NCBI RefSeq assembly: GCF_040712315.1
Contig: NC_134018.1
Location: 41,665,335 to 41,729,334 of the forward strand
DNA length: 64,000 bases
From: Castanea sativa
Taxonomy: Eukaryota; Streptophyta; Magnoliopsida; Fagales; Fagaceae
Direction of reading: 5' to 3'
The notes below the pieces were generated by a model that was not told the DNA's origin, ran no database searches, and saw only the letters and a list, made by a program, of their open reading frames with translations. The translations under genes were made by a program, and so were the position numbers. Positions 50,120-60,639 of the stretch are shown in pieces; the first letter of the stretch is position 1, and every line of letters starts with the position of its first letter.

Positions 50120-50321
50120 ATTTGTGCTAAAATAACGGATGCCAAGAAAAACAAAAGGCCTTGGACACGTAATGGATCTTGAAGTACTATTTCCGCATCC
50201 CCCTGACCAAATCCGCCTACATTAGGATTACTCGTTAATGGTTGATCAAGTTGGACGGATTCTCCTTCTGAAACAAAAGAAACAGTTTGAGAAGGTTCAA
50301 TCGTCCGAAATGAATTTCTAG
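50120..50321. pseudogene. petA: Plastid petA (cytochrome f) fragments, inverted relative to each other
   Basis: On the minus strand 50120-50274 encodes the C-terminal part of cytochrome f, including [20 protein letters not shown] and [13 protein letters not shown]. On the plus strand about 50271-50321 encodes the very end (KKKQFEKVQ...EMNF, stop TAG), followed by plastid-type intergenic DNA to about 50470. Normally these pieces are contiguous and collinear. Here the final piece is flipped, and neither can be expressed as cytochrome f. Confidence 0.85.
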
Positions 50322-50506
50322 ATCCTTGGATTTATTAACATAAAGTTTGTAAAAAGAACTAAATTTGTATTGGCAATTATATAATTATGTATAATCAAAA
50401 AAATTATTAAGAGCCTTTTTCTTTTCTACTCGAAGGGTTACCATGAGTATTTCTTAATTCTTTTTTGGAAAAAAAAAAATAATGCCTACAGTAGACAGTA
50501 GAAGGA

Positions 50507-50667
50507 CTAATCGATTATTTCTGTCAGCGTCCCAAACATGCCAATATTAGCATTGATGGTACGTAAATGTAACTCGTTGTTCAAAGAACTAGTCAGAGTT
50601 CCTAGAGCTCCTTTTAAGGCTTGTTGGAAAACCCGTTGTCGGACTTGATTACTCGCTCTTTGTTGTT
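50507..50667 (-). pseudogene. atpF: Plastid atpF (ATP synthase subunit b) C-terminal fragment
   Basis: The minus strand reads [16 protein letters not shown]..., ending [13 protein letters not shown] and a stop at 50507-50509. This is the C-terminus of chloroplast AtpF. The fragment lacks the membrane-spanning N-terminus and lies beside petA DNA, which is not its plastid neighbour. It is a non-functional nuclear insertion. Confidence 0.85.
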
Positions 50668-50672
50668 AGCAT

Positions 50673-50722
50673 CTAGATTCTTAGGAATGTGATTCCTAGG
50701 AATCACATTCCTAAGAATCTAG
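50673..50722. repeat. Perfect 50-bp palindrome
   Basis: The two 25-base halves are exact reverse complements with no spacer, centred on CCTAGG. It starts directly after the atpF fragment inside the TIR element. Confidence 0.97.
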
Positions 50723-51648
50723 CTATTCCTATGTTTGGTTTCATTGGGAATTTTTTAAAATTCCTAGGAATGTGAGATGATAACGTTTGGTTTATTCCCA
50801 GGAATCTTAAATGAATTATTTATTTTTCCTATTCTATCCTTAGATTTGAATGTGAACTACCAAGTTCTTTAAAAAAAAAAATCTTCCTCTAAATAAATAA
50901 TGAAAAACCAAATATAAACTATTAATTATAAAAAATTCATTAAAATTATAGTCTAATATTTCAAAATGACAGGTACAATACAAAAATAACTATTTAAATT
51001 CTCAAATGCTTTTATTCTTAATAATAATTTTAAAAGAGTTTAATCTATAATAATTTGTTTTATATTTTATGTTAATTGCTTAAATGATAATGAAAAATGG
51101 TTAAAATTGTCAATTTATAAAAAATATAATTTCCTTTAAGCTTGGGAGTCTGGATTTTCACCTGTTTTAAAGGGAATCCACATTCCTACTGAGAGGGGAA
51201 TCTAGATTCCCCTAGCATCTGATTCCTTAGCGTGATTTGCAATCAAACATAAGAATCTTTAAACATTCCTGAAAATCCTAAAATATTACCCCGTACCAAA
51301 CGCCACATTATAGTGTTCATCAAAAAAATATCTTAATCTTATAGTGTGGGGGAAAGAGAGAATGGGCAAGCGTTGGGCCGCTACCCAATGTGATTGTCTT
51401 AGTTAGACTAAGTTAGGTTAGGCAAGTTTCCACATAATTTTTAAAAAATAAAAGGGCAATTCTGCCCATTTCAATCATCCGTAATTCTCTCAAAGCAAAG
51501 AAACAAAAATCCCTATTTACATAGACAAATAATAAATAGTTAAGTGTTATTGGGAATCCAACTTGTTTGACTTCTTCCTTTCAAATTATTATTATTATTA
51601 TTATTATTTTAGATGAATGTTGGTGTGTTTGATTGACTAAAAGATTGG

Positions 51649-52501
51649 TTAGAGCATTCAAATTTGGAAAAATCGTTATATTCTATTTTATTATTTTAAA
51701 AAATTACTTTATCAGTTATACCATATCATTTTATAATATTCTCAACATTCTAACTTTTTATATTTTCATTCTACTCATTAAAATATTATATATTACCCAC
51801 TAAAATAATATAATATATTCTAATACAATTCTTCCTCTCTCTCATGAAAAAAAAAAAAAAAAAACTCCCTCTCTCTTCTCCCCCATCTCTCTTCTCCCAG
51901 CAACTAGCCACCACCCAAACCCAACTAGCCACAAAAACTAGTTACCACCACCATGCCACACACCAATAACCAATTACCAACCACAAAAAGCCATTAAATC
52001 AAACCCATTAAATCAAAAAACCAACAAACCCCGATCAAAAGAAATTTTATGCATTAAATTAGAAACCAAAAGCCATTAAATCAGAAACTGATCTCCAGAT
52101 GCGTCGATCAAAACTCTATCGGAACCCACCCGACCTCCACCCAATATCAAAGAAAAATCAACATCAAAAGTTCAGAATCCCATTAGAACCAATCTGAAGC
52201 TGATCTCCACACCTCCATTGGCGTTGTCTCCACGCCTCATTGCAGTCGTCTCCATGCCTCCACGCCTCCACACATATCCAGATCAACCTAGACCAAGCAA
52301 ACCCACACAAACCTAGACTAACCCACACCATAAACTCATATTAACCCACCATCAAGACCTACCCACGTCGTCACCATCGATCATTGACCTAAACCCACAT
52401 CGCCATCATCTCGCCACGCCACACGCCACGCACCAATCTTGCCAAGTCGTGACCATACCGTTACCACGACGAATCCAACCCAACTCTGGTGGCATGCTTT
52501 G

Positions 52502-52542
<41 letters not shown>

Positions 52543-52620
52543 TGAGAGAGGGAGTGAGAACTGCTGATGAAAGAAAGAGAGGATCAGAGAAAAAAAAAGA
52601 AAGAAAGAAAGAAAGAAATA

Positions 52621-52661
<41 letters not shown>

Positions 52662-52836
52662 ATATAATAATTATACAAGCCTGCTACAATACCATCCTAC
52701 ATATAAGATGGTACTATAGCAGTATTGTAAAAAAGTTTACAAGTTTAGAAGGTCGGATGGAGTGGGTTTTTTTGTGCATTGATGATAAAATACACTAACA
52801 TATGCCATATACAATTGCTAATGTGAATGCTCTTAG
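51649..52836. mobile_element. Possible TIR element (about 1.2 kb)
   Basis: Left end TTAGAGCATTCAAATT and right end (reverse complement CTAAGAGCATTCACATT) match imperfectly. The interior is C-rich on the plus strand (51890-52480), with many CCACC/ACCCA repeats, and holds two GA microsatellites. No target duplication confirmed. Confidence 0.4.
52505..52657. repeat. Two GA microsatellites
   Basis: (GA)n tracts at 52505-52541 and 52626-52657, with GAAA repeats between them. Confidence 0.95.
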
Positions 52837-52925
52837 TTTCGAACTTTTGTGTTCTAGGATTGGGTGAATTTTTTTTATTTTTAATTTTAACTAATTTTTT
52901 AGTGGAAAAAAAAACATTTGACATA

Positions 52926-54298
52926 TGTGAGTGCCCTTTTTGGACAGTGTCCATGCCCAGGTAGAAGCAAGGACCCTGGGCCTTTTAGTTGTAGTTTTAA
53001 GAGACTGGACTTGGTTTACCACAGCTAAACGAGCTGATTACGAACCAAGTGGTGCACAGAGTAGGAATCCTACAATATATATATACTAGCAAACAAGGAA
53101 TATATATGCATGGAACAATAAGAAACAGTAAAGGGGCAATGTGATAAATGAAGATACAAAATAAACGTTAAGGATCCTTAAAGCGATGTGAGATATTCCA
53201 TTACTTTCTTATTTGTGTATTATAATATGCTCACTAAGGCGTGTTATAAGGTCCAAATAAGTTCAAAAATTACAGACTTAGATGGCTCTCCCAACCTTTA
53301 AGACTTGCAAATTTTGAATTTCCTTGAATCCAAGTATGCTCTATAGTGGCTATTTAAGGATGCCGGACGGTATTCTCCTTTCTTTTGTCATTTTGTTTGA
53401 GTCTTTTACAGGGTTTTCTCAATGATTCTATTCTAATTTACACTTTTCTAATGTCCTTTCATTGTTGGCTGCTTCCCCATTTTATAGTGTCATCCTAGGG
53501 TTTCGGGGTACCACTGATTCCCCTCCTTTGCTCCCTTGGGTACCAGAGCCAATGTTGTGCCAACAACTTTGGTGGTTGATCCCTTCCTTGTTTCTCATAA
53601 TTTTCTTCTTTTGGTGTTTTTTCCCAAAAAGCCTCTTGCTGACTTCCGTTCTGAGGTGTCCCTAGAGAGCTGATCTCTAATCTCTCTTCCTTCAAGGCTT
53701 CTAAACCTCATCTATTCAGACTCAACTTTTTTTTTTCCTACCTTTCCTTTTGTCATTTTTCCTGGGTGAGCCGATTCCATCCCTGCCAGGTTGAAAGTTT
53801 TTTTCTAACTATTTCCCTTCATGGTTTTTCTTTTTGGGCTCCTCGAGGTACCAGCCCCTTATTCATGAGTTGTTAGTTTCCAAGCTTTTTGGTTCCCTTC
53901 TACATCATTGGGTGGCTGATAAGGACATATCTGTTCTCCGTTCCTTGTGTTTCCTCTCCTTTTGAGCCGTCTTAATCTCATCTTAGCTTTGTTGCTCGTC
54001 CCTAGGATTCCCGAGCTCCTGGCAGTCCTTAGGTATCCCGGCCTAGCTTTTACCACTGGACTCCCTAGTGATTTTCTGATCTCGGCGAGCTGAGCTTTTT
54101 CCTTCTTCCCTTCGCTTCACGGGTCCTAAGGCTTATCCCTTCGTGGGTCTTGAGCTTAAATCTTTTTTAATGGACTTGGGCCTATCATCTTTTTTTCTTG
54201 TTGTGAGCTCAAGCTTTTTATTATTATTTTTCATAGAGTTCACTCACTATGCTATTTTGGGCCTTGGTATTATAACCATTTTTTTTTAGACCTCAACA
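52926..54298 (-). mobile_element. Solo-LTR-like element, family 1, minus strand (1373 bp)
   Basis: On the minus strand it begins TGTTGAGGTC and ends GGCACTCACA. Perfect 5-bp duplications (TATGT, minus strand) lie at 54299-54303 and 52921-52925. Its 3' part shares ACTTGGTTCGTAA, TTTAGCTGTGGT and CCTTG-TTCTAC blocks with 46524-48472. No retrotransposon genes inside. Confidence 0.75.
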
Positions 54299-55090
54299 AC
54301 ATATAATAAGATAATAAACTTAACTTTTATTTTATTTGTAAATACTGAGAAAAGAAGATCAAATATTTAAATTTTCCAACAATAAATATTGTAAAAACTA
54401 AACTTCACTCCTAAAATAATATAAAAACTAGACTTCATGACAAAATGGAAACTTACTACAAAATTTAGAACAAAAACAATCATAGATAATTTTCATTTTG
54501 AAAATGGAGTCGAAATCTTTTTAAATATATTATTGAGTAAAAAAAAATTAACAACAACATTTACTTTAGTATTTTTATTTTATTAATTCTTAATTCTCAA
54601 AAGAGGATAATTTGAATCTTAGTATATATTTAAACAATTTTGTTCTTACTTTAGACACCAAAAAAGAAATATTATATTCATTTCATCTCTACTCAATGAG
54701 ATTACTCCATATAAATTATTCGATACATGTGAAAGGGAGGACTGCATTTACTTTAGGAATTAGTTCTAAAGAGTAACATCATCCGATTTATCAAAATCAA
54801 CAAAACATTACAACAGGGGAAAAGGAGACGAGAACAAAACAAAATCCTCCAACTGAGACTCTTCCCCATACCAGATCAGCCAAGGCATTAACAGTACTAA
54901 TAAACACATCTTTTAACTTTCTTCTAAGCATGTTTGAATACTTCCGTGTGAGCAATCTCCTGCAACACAAACCTGTAATCATCCACAAGTAGGCTTAATT
55001 AGTCCAGGATATAATGCACTCTAATTAAGTAAGAAACCATCACTAAGACATCATGCAAGTTTAACCATCAAATTAGTAAACCCCAGTGTT

Positions 55091-55117
55091 TTTTTTTTTT
55101 TTTTAATTTTTTTAAAT

Positions 55118-55153
<36 letters not shown>

Positions 55154-55294
55154 GAATTTCTATTCTAGCCTAATCTAAGTATATATATGTGCGAAGCTCT
55201 TTCCTGAAGACTTGAACCCCGGTCCTTGCCCCCCACATCCCACAAGCACTTATATTTGTAGAGTGACCATTGCATCAAGAGTATGTGGTGGTTA
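55091..55294 (-). mobile_element. tRNA-derived-type SINE, copy 2
   Basis: The minus strand shows GGTCACTCTACAAATATAAG and GGGTTCAAGTC, matching the SINE at 22430-22597. The A-rich tail faces low coordinates. The 14-bp target duplication TAAACCCCAGTGTT lies at 55077-55090 and 55295-55308. Confidence 0.85.
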
Positions 55295-55382
55295 TAAACC
55301 CCAGTGTTGAAATAATAATAATAGATAAACCATCTCTTAATTAATAAATCTCAAAGTTCAGCCACTATCCTAATGGTCATTT

Positions 55383-55511
55383 CTATATGCTGCGAAAAGC
55401 CACACATCCAAATGCGATCAATATGGTCATGAATAATACAATCCCACCACCATAGAAGGTATCTAATCTTTGTTTTAAATTGACATCTAGAAAGTCCTGA
55501 GTTAGGACCAT
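55383..55511 (-). other. Doubtful small ORF with a C-terminal hydrophobic segment
   Basis: A 42-codon frame from the ATG at 55511 (open upstream to about 55585) ends FYGGGIVLFMTILIAFGCVA plus four residues. That is a plausible membrane-spanning tail. It could be the last exon of a lost gene or chance; no homology recognised. Confidence 0.2.
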
Positions 55512-56843
55512 TTGGGAACTTTTTTTCCTTTGACTTTTCTGGTTAGATTTGGCACCTGGACCACCGTATCCTATTGCATTTCATGCCAAGATGAACTAAG
55601 TCTGGCTCATAGCATTAATCATATTCAACTTAACTCAAAATTGGTCCCATAACGTTGGCAAAAAAGTCAGATTAGCCAGTAGCTGTAGTTCAGTAGTTGT
55701 GTAGATTGGTTTTAGAAATGTTAAAACATTTTTATTACTCTCTCTCTCTCTAAGTAAAGAAGTATTAAAAAATAGATTTGCAAGTGAATAGTAACTATAT
55801 ATATATATTTACACGGTTACTGTAGCATTAAGGTAAATTCCCACACTTTTAAATTGCCTTATGTGGGTAATTTTTGAGCTCAAATATATAAAATTAACAT
55901 CTTATGCTATTTTATACACGCTAGTGTGAGTGCGGCTTAATAAGTCCTTCCAATTTAAGATACTAGTGGGTTTTATACTGGGTGTAAGATTAAATAGCGC
56001 AACCTTCAAAGGCCCATTAGTGGATTTTCATCAGACTCTTTTAATTAGGCCTCTGTAGACTATGCTAACAAGTATGAACTTTCCAGAGAGCAATAACTAA
56101 GTGGGCTCATCTGAATGCAGTAGAGCCCAATGGGGAAGCGTTGCCAACATTTTGATATTGGCTAGAATCATCTTCGATAATTCCCAACAAATTAAGGGAA
56201 AGAGTGTCGTAATTTTACCAAATAAACAAGGAGTTGAAAAGGAGAACAAAAAGGTTCAATTCATTGAACCTTTTTTTTTTTTCTTGTTTTTGAGAAGAAA
56301 AACATCATTAAACTTGTCACTGGGACAAACAAGTTTTGGTCCAATTGCTTTTGACTTTTGAGCCAGTGATCATGTTCCTTTACTTATTACTAGTATTATT
56401 ATTATAGTAGTGCTGCATTGGGTAATCCATATACCAATTTCCTGCTTGAGCATTAGAATAGAATGAGCCAGAAACTAGACTAAGACTATTAGTATTTTGA
56501 TGTGGCTACTGGCTAATCTCAAATTAAGAGGATTATAGAAAATGAGTGATCAAGCTGAAATAAACTGAATAATTTTGTAAAATGCAAGTGATTTCATGAA
56601 GATGGATTCCACATCTTTTCAGCAGTCTCATTTGCATGAGAGTTGGGAATTGGGATGCCCAAAATAGGTTGTCTGTGAAGCCTGAATCGTGGCTTGAACT
56701 ATGATCATTATAATGGGATAAACTTTCAGTAAACTGATGTCATAGAGAAATCACAATATAGTTATAATGGTACAATTTTCACGGCTTTGGAAACACTTGA
56801 ACCATGTTAAAAAATGAAAAGATGAAGAAGAAGAACACTCACT

Positions 56844-57089
56844 TCAGTGACCAACTCCAGGGCTAGGAACACTTTCATACTTTCCATAAACATCATAATC
56901 ATCACCCACAGCATCATCTCCAGGACCAGCCTCCATGTTTAGAGGCTTCCTTGTTGCCCATACCTCCAAATGACACTCTGGACTACTACAAACTTTGCTA
57001 TATCTCGCTGCTGTAGTTTTTTGGATTGTCAAAGACACAGTAACCAACACAAGTAGCACAGCAATGGCCTTCAACGCCCACCTAGACAT
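56844..57089 (-). CDS. CEP15: CEP peptide hormone precursor, CEP15-like, copy 1
   Basis: Single-exon 81-aa secreted pre-propeptide. A signal peptide covers about residues 1-28 (ALKAIAVLLVLVTVSLTI core). A variable region has two cysteines (C34, C39) and an acidic stretch. The C-terminal 15-mer VYGKYESVPSPGVGH ends at the stop codon. SPGVGH at the extreme C-terminus is the hallmark of C-terminally encoded peptides, which are processed, hydroxylated on Pro and perceived by CEPR-type LRR kinases in nutrient, growth or immune signalling. The N-half of the domain lacks the FRPT-type core of canonical CEPs, so it belongs with the divergent CEP13-15 group. Position next to KUP2 matches At2g40530 (CEP15, from memory). 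A TATA box lies about 80 bases upstream. A related copy sits 3.8 kb away on the same strand. Confidence 0.85.
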   Translation of the reverse strand: MSRWALKAIAVLLVLVTVSLTIQKTTAARYSKVCSSPECHLEVWATRKPLNMEAGPGDDAVGDDYDVYGKYESVPSPGVGH

Positions 57090-57167
57090 TTCACAAACTA
57101 AATAGTCTCAGATTAAGTAAAGCAAAGTTTAAAAGGAAATCTTGTACAGAAAATGCCAATTTGACTT

Positions 57168-57176
57168 CTTTATATA
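57168..57176 (-). promoter_or_regulatory. TATA box of CEP copy 1
   Basis: TATATAAAG on the minus strand, about 80 bases above the ATG. It lies within a block (about 57155-57205) conserved with copy 2. Confidence 0.7.
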
Positions 57177-57465
57177 GGGCATCATCATGGTGATAGCATT
57201 AATTTTCGAAAAATATAAAGTAGTTTTATATGGCTTATAAAAGTGAGGCCTGGAGGGCCATACATATACATGACATAAAATTCATGAAGGAGTAAATGCA
57301 TTTAAAGTTTGTTTATTAATTTTTTTTGGTAATGAGCAATGAATGCCATTTACAACTCGGAGGCATTTATGTTTTTGGTTATGTTAACAGATGACTAATT
57401 AATTGTTAATAATCAATTTTAGGAAAGTTTTAACATCATTTTTAAGAAAGTTTTGATACCACTTT

Positions 57466-57616
57466 GCCCTTAGAGCATTGTTTAATAATCTATTTAAAGA
57501 AAGTTTTTATGGGGAAAGAAAGAAAAACAATTAATGTTTTGACAGCTTTTTTCATTTTTCATAAAAGTGATGTCAAAATTTTTCTAAAATGAATTGTTAA
57601 CGAATGCCCTAAGAGC
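57466..57616. mobile_element. MITE copy 1 upstream of CEP copy 1 (151 bp)
   Basis: Left GCCCTTAGAGCATTGTTTAA and right GTTAACGAATGCCCTAAGAG are inverted repeats. The interior has AACAATTAATGTTTT and CATAAAAGTGATGTC. A relative lies at 57754-57910, and similar ends occur near 61980-62060. Confidence 0.7.
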
Positions 57617-57753
57617 ATTCGTTAACATGACCCAATATAAAAAAACGACAAAAAATTTAATTTATTTTCTTTCACAATAAAAAATTCTCAAAACCAATGC
57701 CCTTAGAGCATCTATTAGTTTTTCCCTTATACTAAAGGGAAATGCTAATGAAT

Positions 57754-57910
57754 GTCCTTAAGGTAATGGTTAATAATTCAATTAAAGAAAGTTTTTATAA
57801 GAAAAGGAAAAAGAGAACAATTAATGTTTTAACAGTTTTTTTTTTTTCATTTTCCATAAAAGTGGCGTTAAAACTTTTCTAAAATGGATTGTTAACCATT
57901 ATCCTAAGAG
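57754..57910. mobile_element. MITE copy 2 upstream of CEP copy 1 (157 bp)
   Basis: Left GTCCTTAAGGTAATGGTTAA and right GTTAACCATTATCCTAAGAG. The interior closely matches the copy at 57466-57616, in the same orientation. Confidence 0.7.
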
Positions 57911-58855
57911 TAACCGTTAGCATAATTCATTAATAGTAGACAGAAAAATAATTTCAATAATGGACTTGAATTAAAATCAATAAAAATTTTATATTTGGGA
58001 TTTTTGTAAAATTGTTATGACTACTAGTGGACATAAAAATAATTTTAATAATAGACCTAGATTAAAAGCAATTGAAATTTGATACTTGAAATTTGTTGTA
58101 AAATTGTTATGAAAATATTATGTGAGTAAAATTACTTCACTATATACTTTCTTACAGACTCCATTACCTTTCCTTGTTTGTATATCCATTACTACTGGGC
58201 AACATCACGCATGTGATTTTCGAAAGTTGAAAAATAGAAAAATTCATAAAAATTCTAAAAATGATCGAAATGGCAAACTAATTCATATTAGGCTCACTAA
58301 AAAGAGATTTTCCTACTTGTTTAGATACTAGCAACATACGGAAAGATGTCCTTGCCTATACAGAAAGCTTTGGTAAAGGCATTGATTACACCAAAAGCTT
58401 AAAAATATTATGTTGCCCAAAATAAGTCACGGTTACAAACTAGTACATGAACTAGTGTTATGTTGTCGAGGATGAGGGCTATGAAGCTATTATATTTGTT
58501 AGAATTGTGTGGTTAAATGGTTAAATTTATTAAATTCTAATATTTTAAACTTTTGGGAAAATGACTAATTTAACATGGTTTCAGATTAATTTTAAAATAT
58601 TATATAATTTATATAGAGGTGAAATTCCGCGGAACTTTTTTTTTTTTAGAATACTAAGTATTTTAACTCATTCATCGAAAAAAATGAAGAAAATCTTAAA
58701 AAAAACTGTGGCCTAATTCCGTGTAAACTTGTTATTAACAATATGTGGCCATGGTCATGAGTTTCTGTGTAAGATACAAAATACTATATATGTCTGTTAA
58801 AATGGTTACAAGGTTTAATTTGCTCTAATTAAGGTGGTCTGAGCTTATTAAAAGT

Positions 58856-59433
58856 AGGGGTGGCAATTCGTGTTCGCGTGTCGGGTTCGTGTCGTGTCAA
58901 GTCATGAGTATTCGACTACATAGGTCAACACTAACCCGACCTGTTTATTAAACGGGTCAAGATTTCTCAACCCTAACACGACCCATTTATTAAACGGGTC
59001 AGTCGTGTCGACCTGTTTATCAGATTTTATCAAAATGAAAAATAAAAATTAATGAAAAAAAAACAAATAAATATTTTTAATATAAAATTTAGAACTAACG
59101 AGTAACTGCATCACAAATAATCATTCAAAGTTAAAGCATATCCCAATATCACAAATAATCAATCACAATATGTCAAAGAAAATAAATCACAACAACTAAT
59201 AAGTTTATATACCTAGATTTTGAAGGGTATATTGGTAAAATATCATTTAATTAAACGGGTTAGACGGGTCAAACAGGTTCTATGTGTTCAACCCTAACCC
59301 AACCCATTTATTAAACGGGTTAGTCGTGTCAACCCGAATATGACACGAACCCGTTAAGCCTCAACCTATAACTTGCTAATTTCGTGTCGTGTCGTGTCGG
59401 GTTCGCGGGTCGTGTCAAATTTTGCCACCCCTA
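58856..59433. mobile_element. Mutator-like non-autonomous element (578 bp)
   Basis: Ends AGGGGTGGCAATTCGTG and (reverse complement) TAGGGGTGGCAAAATTTG carry inverted CGTGTCGGGTTCGTGTCGTG tracts. A 9-bp duplication ATTAAAAGT (58847-58855, 59434-59442) fits Mutator-type insertion. TTAAACGGGTYA recurs several times inside. No coding capacity. Confidence 0.75.
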
Positions 59434-59879
59434 ATTAAAAGTAGCTTCATGTGTCGGTAAACTAAGCCAGCAGTGTCAGATATTCAAAGTAACATGCAAC
59501 TACTATTCACTACTTGAAAATTTGCATGGCACAGGGGGGGGGGGGGGGTGGTCTTGTGAAATTCATACAAAGAGCTGAAAAACATGCCAAGGAGTCTTGT
59601 GAAAATCATGGCAAGAACTGAAAAACATGATTTATTCATATCGATCAAACCAAGAACAATAAAATAAAATTTAATTTTTTTACTGTATAAACTATTCTCT
59701 CGGAAATTGGTACTCTCAAGTCTCAAGTCTCAAAATCATAGAGAGAGAGAGAATTTTCACTGCTTCTGAAACACATGAACTATGGTATCAAAAAAAAAAA
59801 AAAAAAAAAAAACGGTAAACTAATTATTGATGTTTCGGCAAAAACACGATTACCCCAGACATGTTTGCACTTCGCATCC

Positions 59880-60475
59880 ACCGCGTGTATTATTTGTCAA
59901 CAAACATCAACATGTTAGGCATAATATTATTGATTTATTTGGCCTAAAAGCATAATGGCATGGCATAGCATGATGCTATATATATTGCTTTAGCCAGAAT
60001 TCCCCCAAATTTTTTTTGAAAATCAGTCTCCATATATATAACTCTTTCTCAAAAAGAAGTCTCCATATATATCTGAAAAAAGTTCTGTTGTAAGCAATTC
60101 AAGCCATAACAATATATTATATATAGGAGTATACCCAATTGAGCTTAATTAATTTGTATTAGCCCAAACACTAACCCAAGCTCATCACAAAACTTGCTCC
60201 CTCTTAAAGCTCACTCATAAGCCCACTTGACCCTTAATTACATCTTTAAGTCTTAACCATGCACGGCCAATGAAAATGCCACCAATGAACCCATCAAGTC
60301 TAACTCCGAGACGTTAACGCCTCGTGCCACCATTAATTACCTCTGACATAATGTTTATTGCATCCACTGCGGGTATTATTGATTTGTTAACAAACATGTT
60401 ACACAACATTATTTATTTGGCCTAAAGCACAATGGCATGGCATGCGTGATGCTATTGCTTTAGCCAGGATTTCCC
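59880..60475. repeat. Local direct repeat downstream of CEP copy 2
   Basis: About 130 bases at 59880-60010 recur at 60365-60475. Shared blocks are GTATTATT, GTTAACAAACAT-like, TTATTTGGCCTAAA, AATGGCATGGCAT and ATTGCTTTAGCCAG. They separate unit B's 3' flank from the gene. Confidence 0.75.
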
Positions 60476-60639
60476 TTAAAACTTTTGACAATATTAAGCA
60501 CATATTCAAAGGATAAAACTGATGGATGAAGAACAAAATCAAGAAGGGAATCATCCAAAAGATGAAGTATGTATCTATAGTATGTACAAAAAGGAGAATT
60601 AAACAAGGAAAAAAAAGAAAAGAAAAACCAGCACCCACT

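Larger units (their letters stand above)
50084..51307. mobile_element. TIR element carrying plastid DNA (1.2 kb)
   Basis: Ends TGTGGCGTTTGGTACGGGG (left) and CCCCGTACCAAACGCCACA (right) are perfect inverted repeats. TTA is duplicated on both sides (50081-50083, 51308-51310), as in PIF/Harbinger elements. The left half holds chloroplast-derived sequence and the middle a perfect 50-bp palindrome. No transposase. Confidence 0.8.
51308..52925. other. Intergenic, repeat-derived
   Basis: Contains a possible TIR element (51649-52836) with GA tracts. The minus-strand open frame across the GA tracts is low complexity, not a gene. Confidence 0.45.
54299..56843. other. Intergenic, holds a SINE and two doubtful small ORFs
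   Basis: No confident gene. A minus-strand SINE lies at 55091-55294, and a small open frame with a hydrophobic segment at 55383-55511. A minus-strand frame at 54797-54988 has no recognisable features. Confidence 0.5.
56770..59745 (-). repeat. Tandem duplication unit A (CEP gene copy 1)
   Basis: The unit runs from a 3'-flank block (ATTTTCACGGCTTTGGAAAC, about 56775) through the CEP gene and promoter. It ends in upstream sequence with ACTAAGCCAG...GTGTCAGATATT and TCTCGGAAATTGGTACTCTC. Unit B repeats these blocks in the same order. Extra MITE and TIR insertions have diverged the two. Confidence 0.7.
57090..60639. other. DNA between the two CEP genes
   Basis: Contains the copy 1 promoter, two related MITEs, a Mutator-like element, poly-G (59534-59548) and poly-A runs, and the start of duplication unit B. 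No further gene is supported. Confidence 0.6.

Noticed and set aside
52406..52678. 90-codon minus-strand frame rich in Ser-Leu
   Set aside because: Translation of two GA/CT microsatellites, not a gene.
53462..54056. Open frames inside the minus-strand LTR
   Set aside because: They lie within a TG...CA element with target duplications and show no gag/pol similarity.
54797..54988. 63-codon minus-strand frame, possible last exon behind TTGTGTTGCAG
   Set aside because: A plausible acceptor but no recognisable protein and no upstream exons found.
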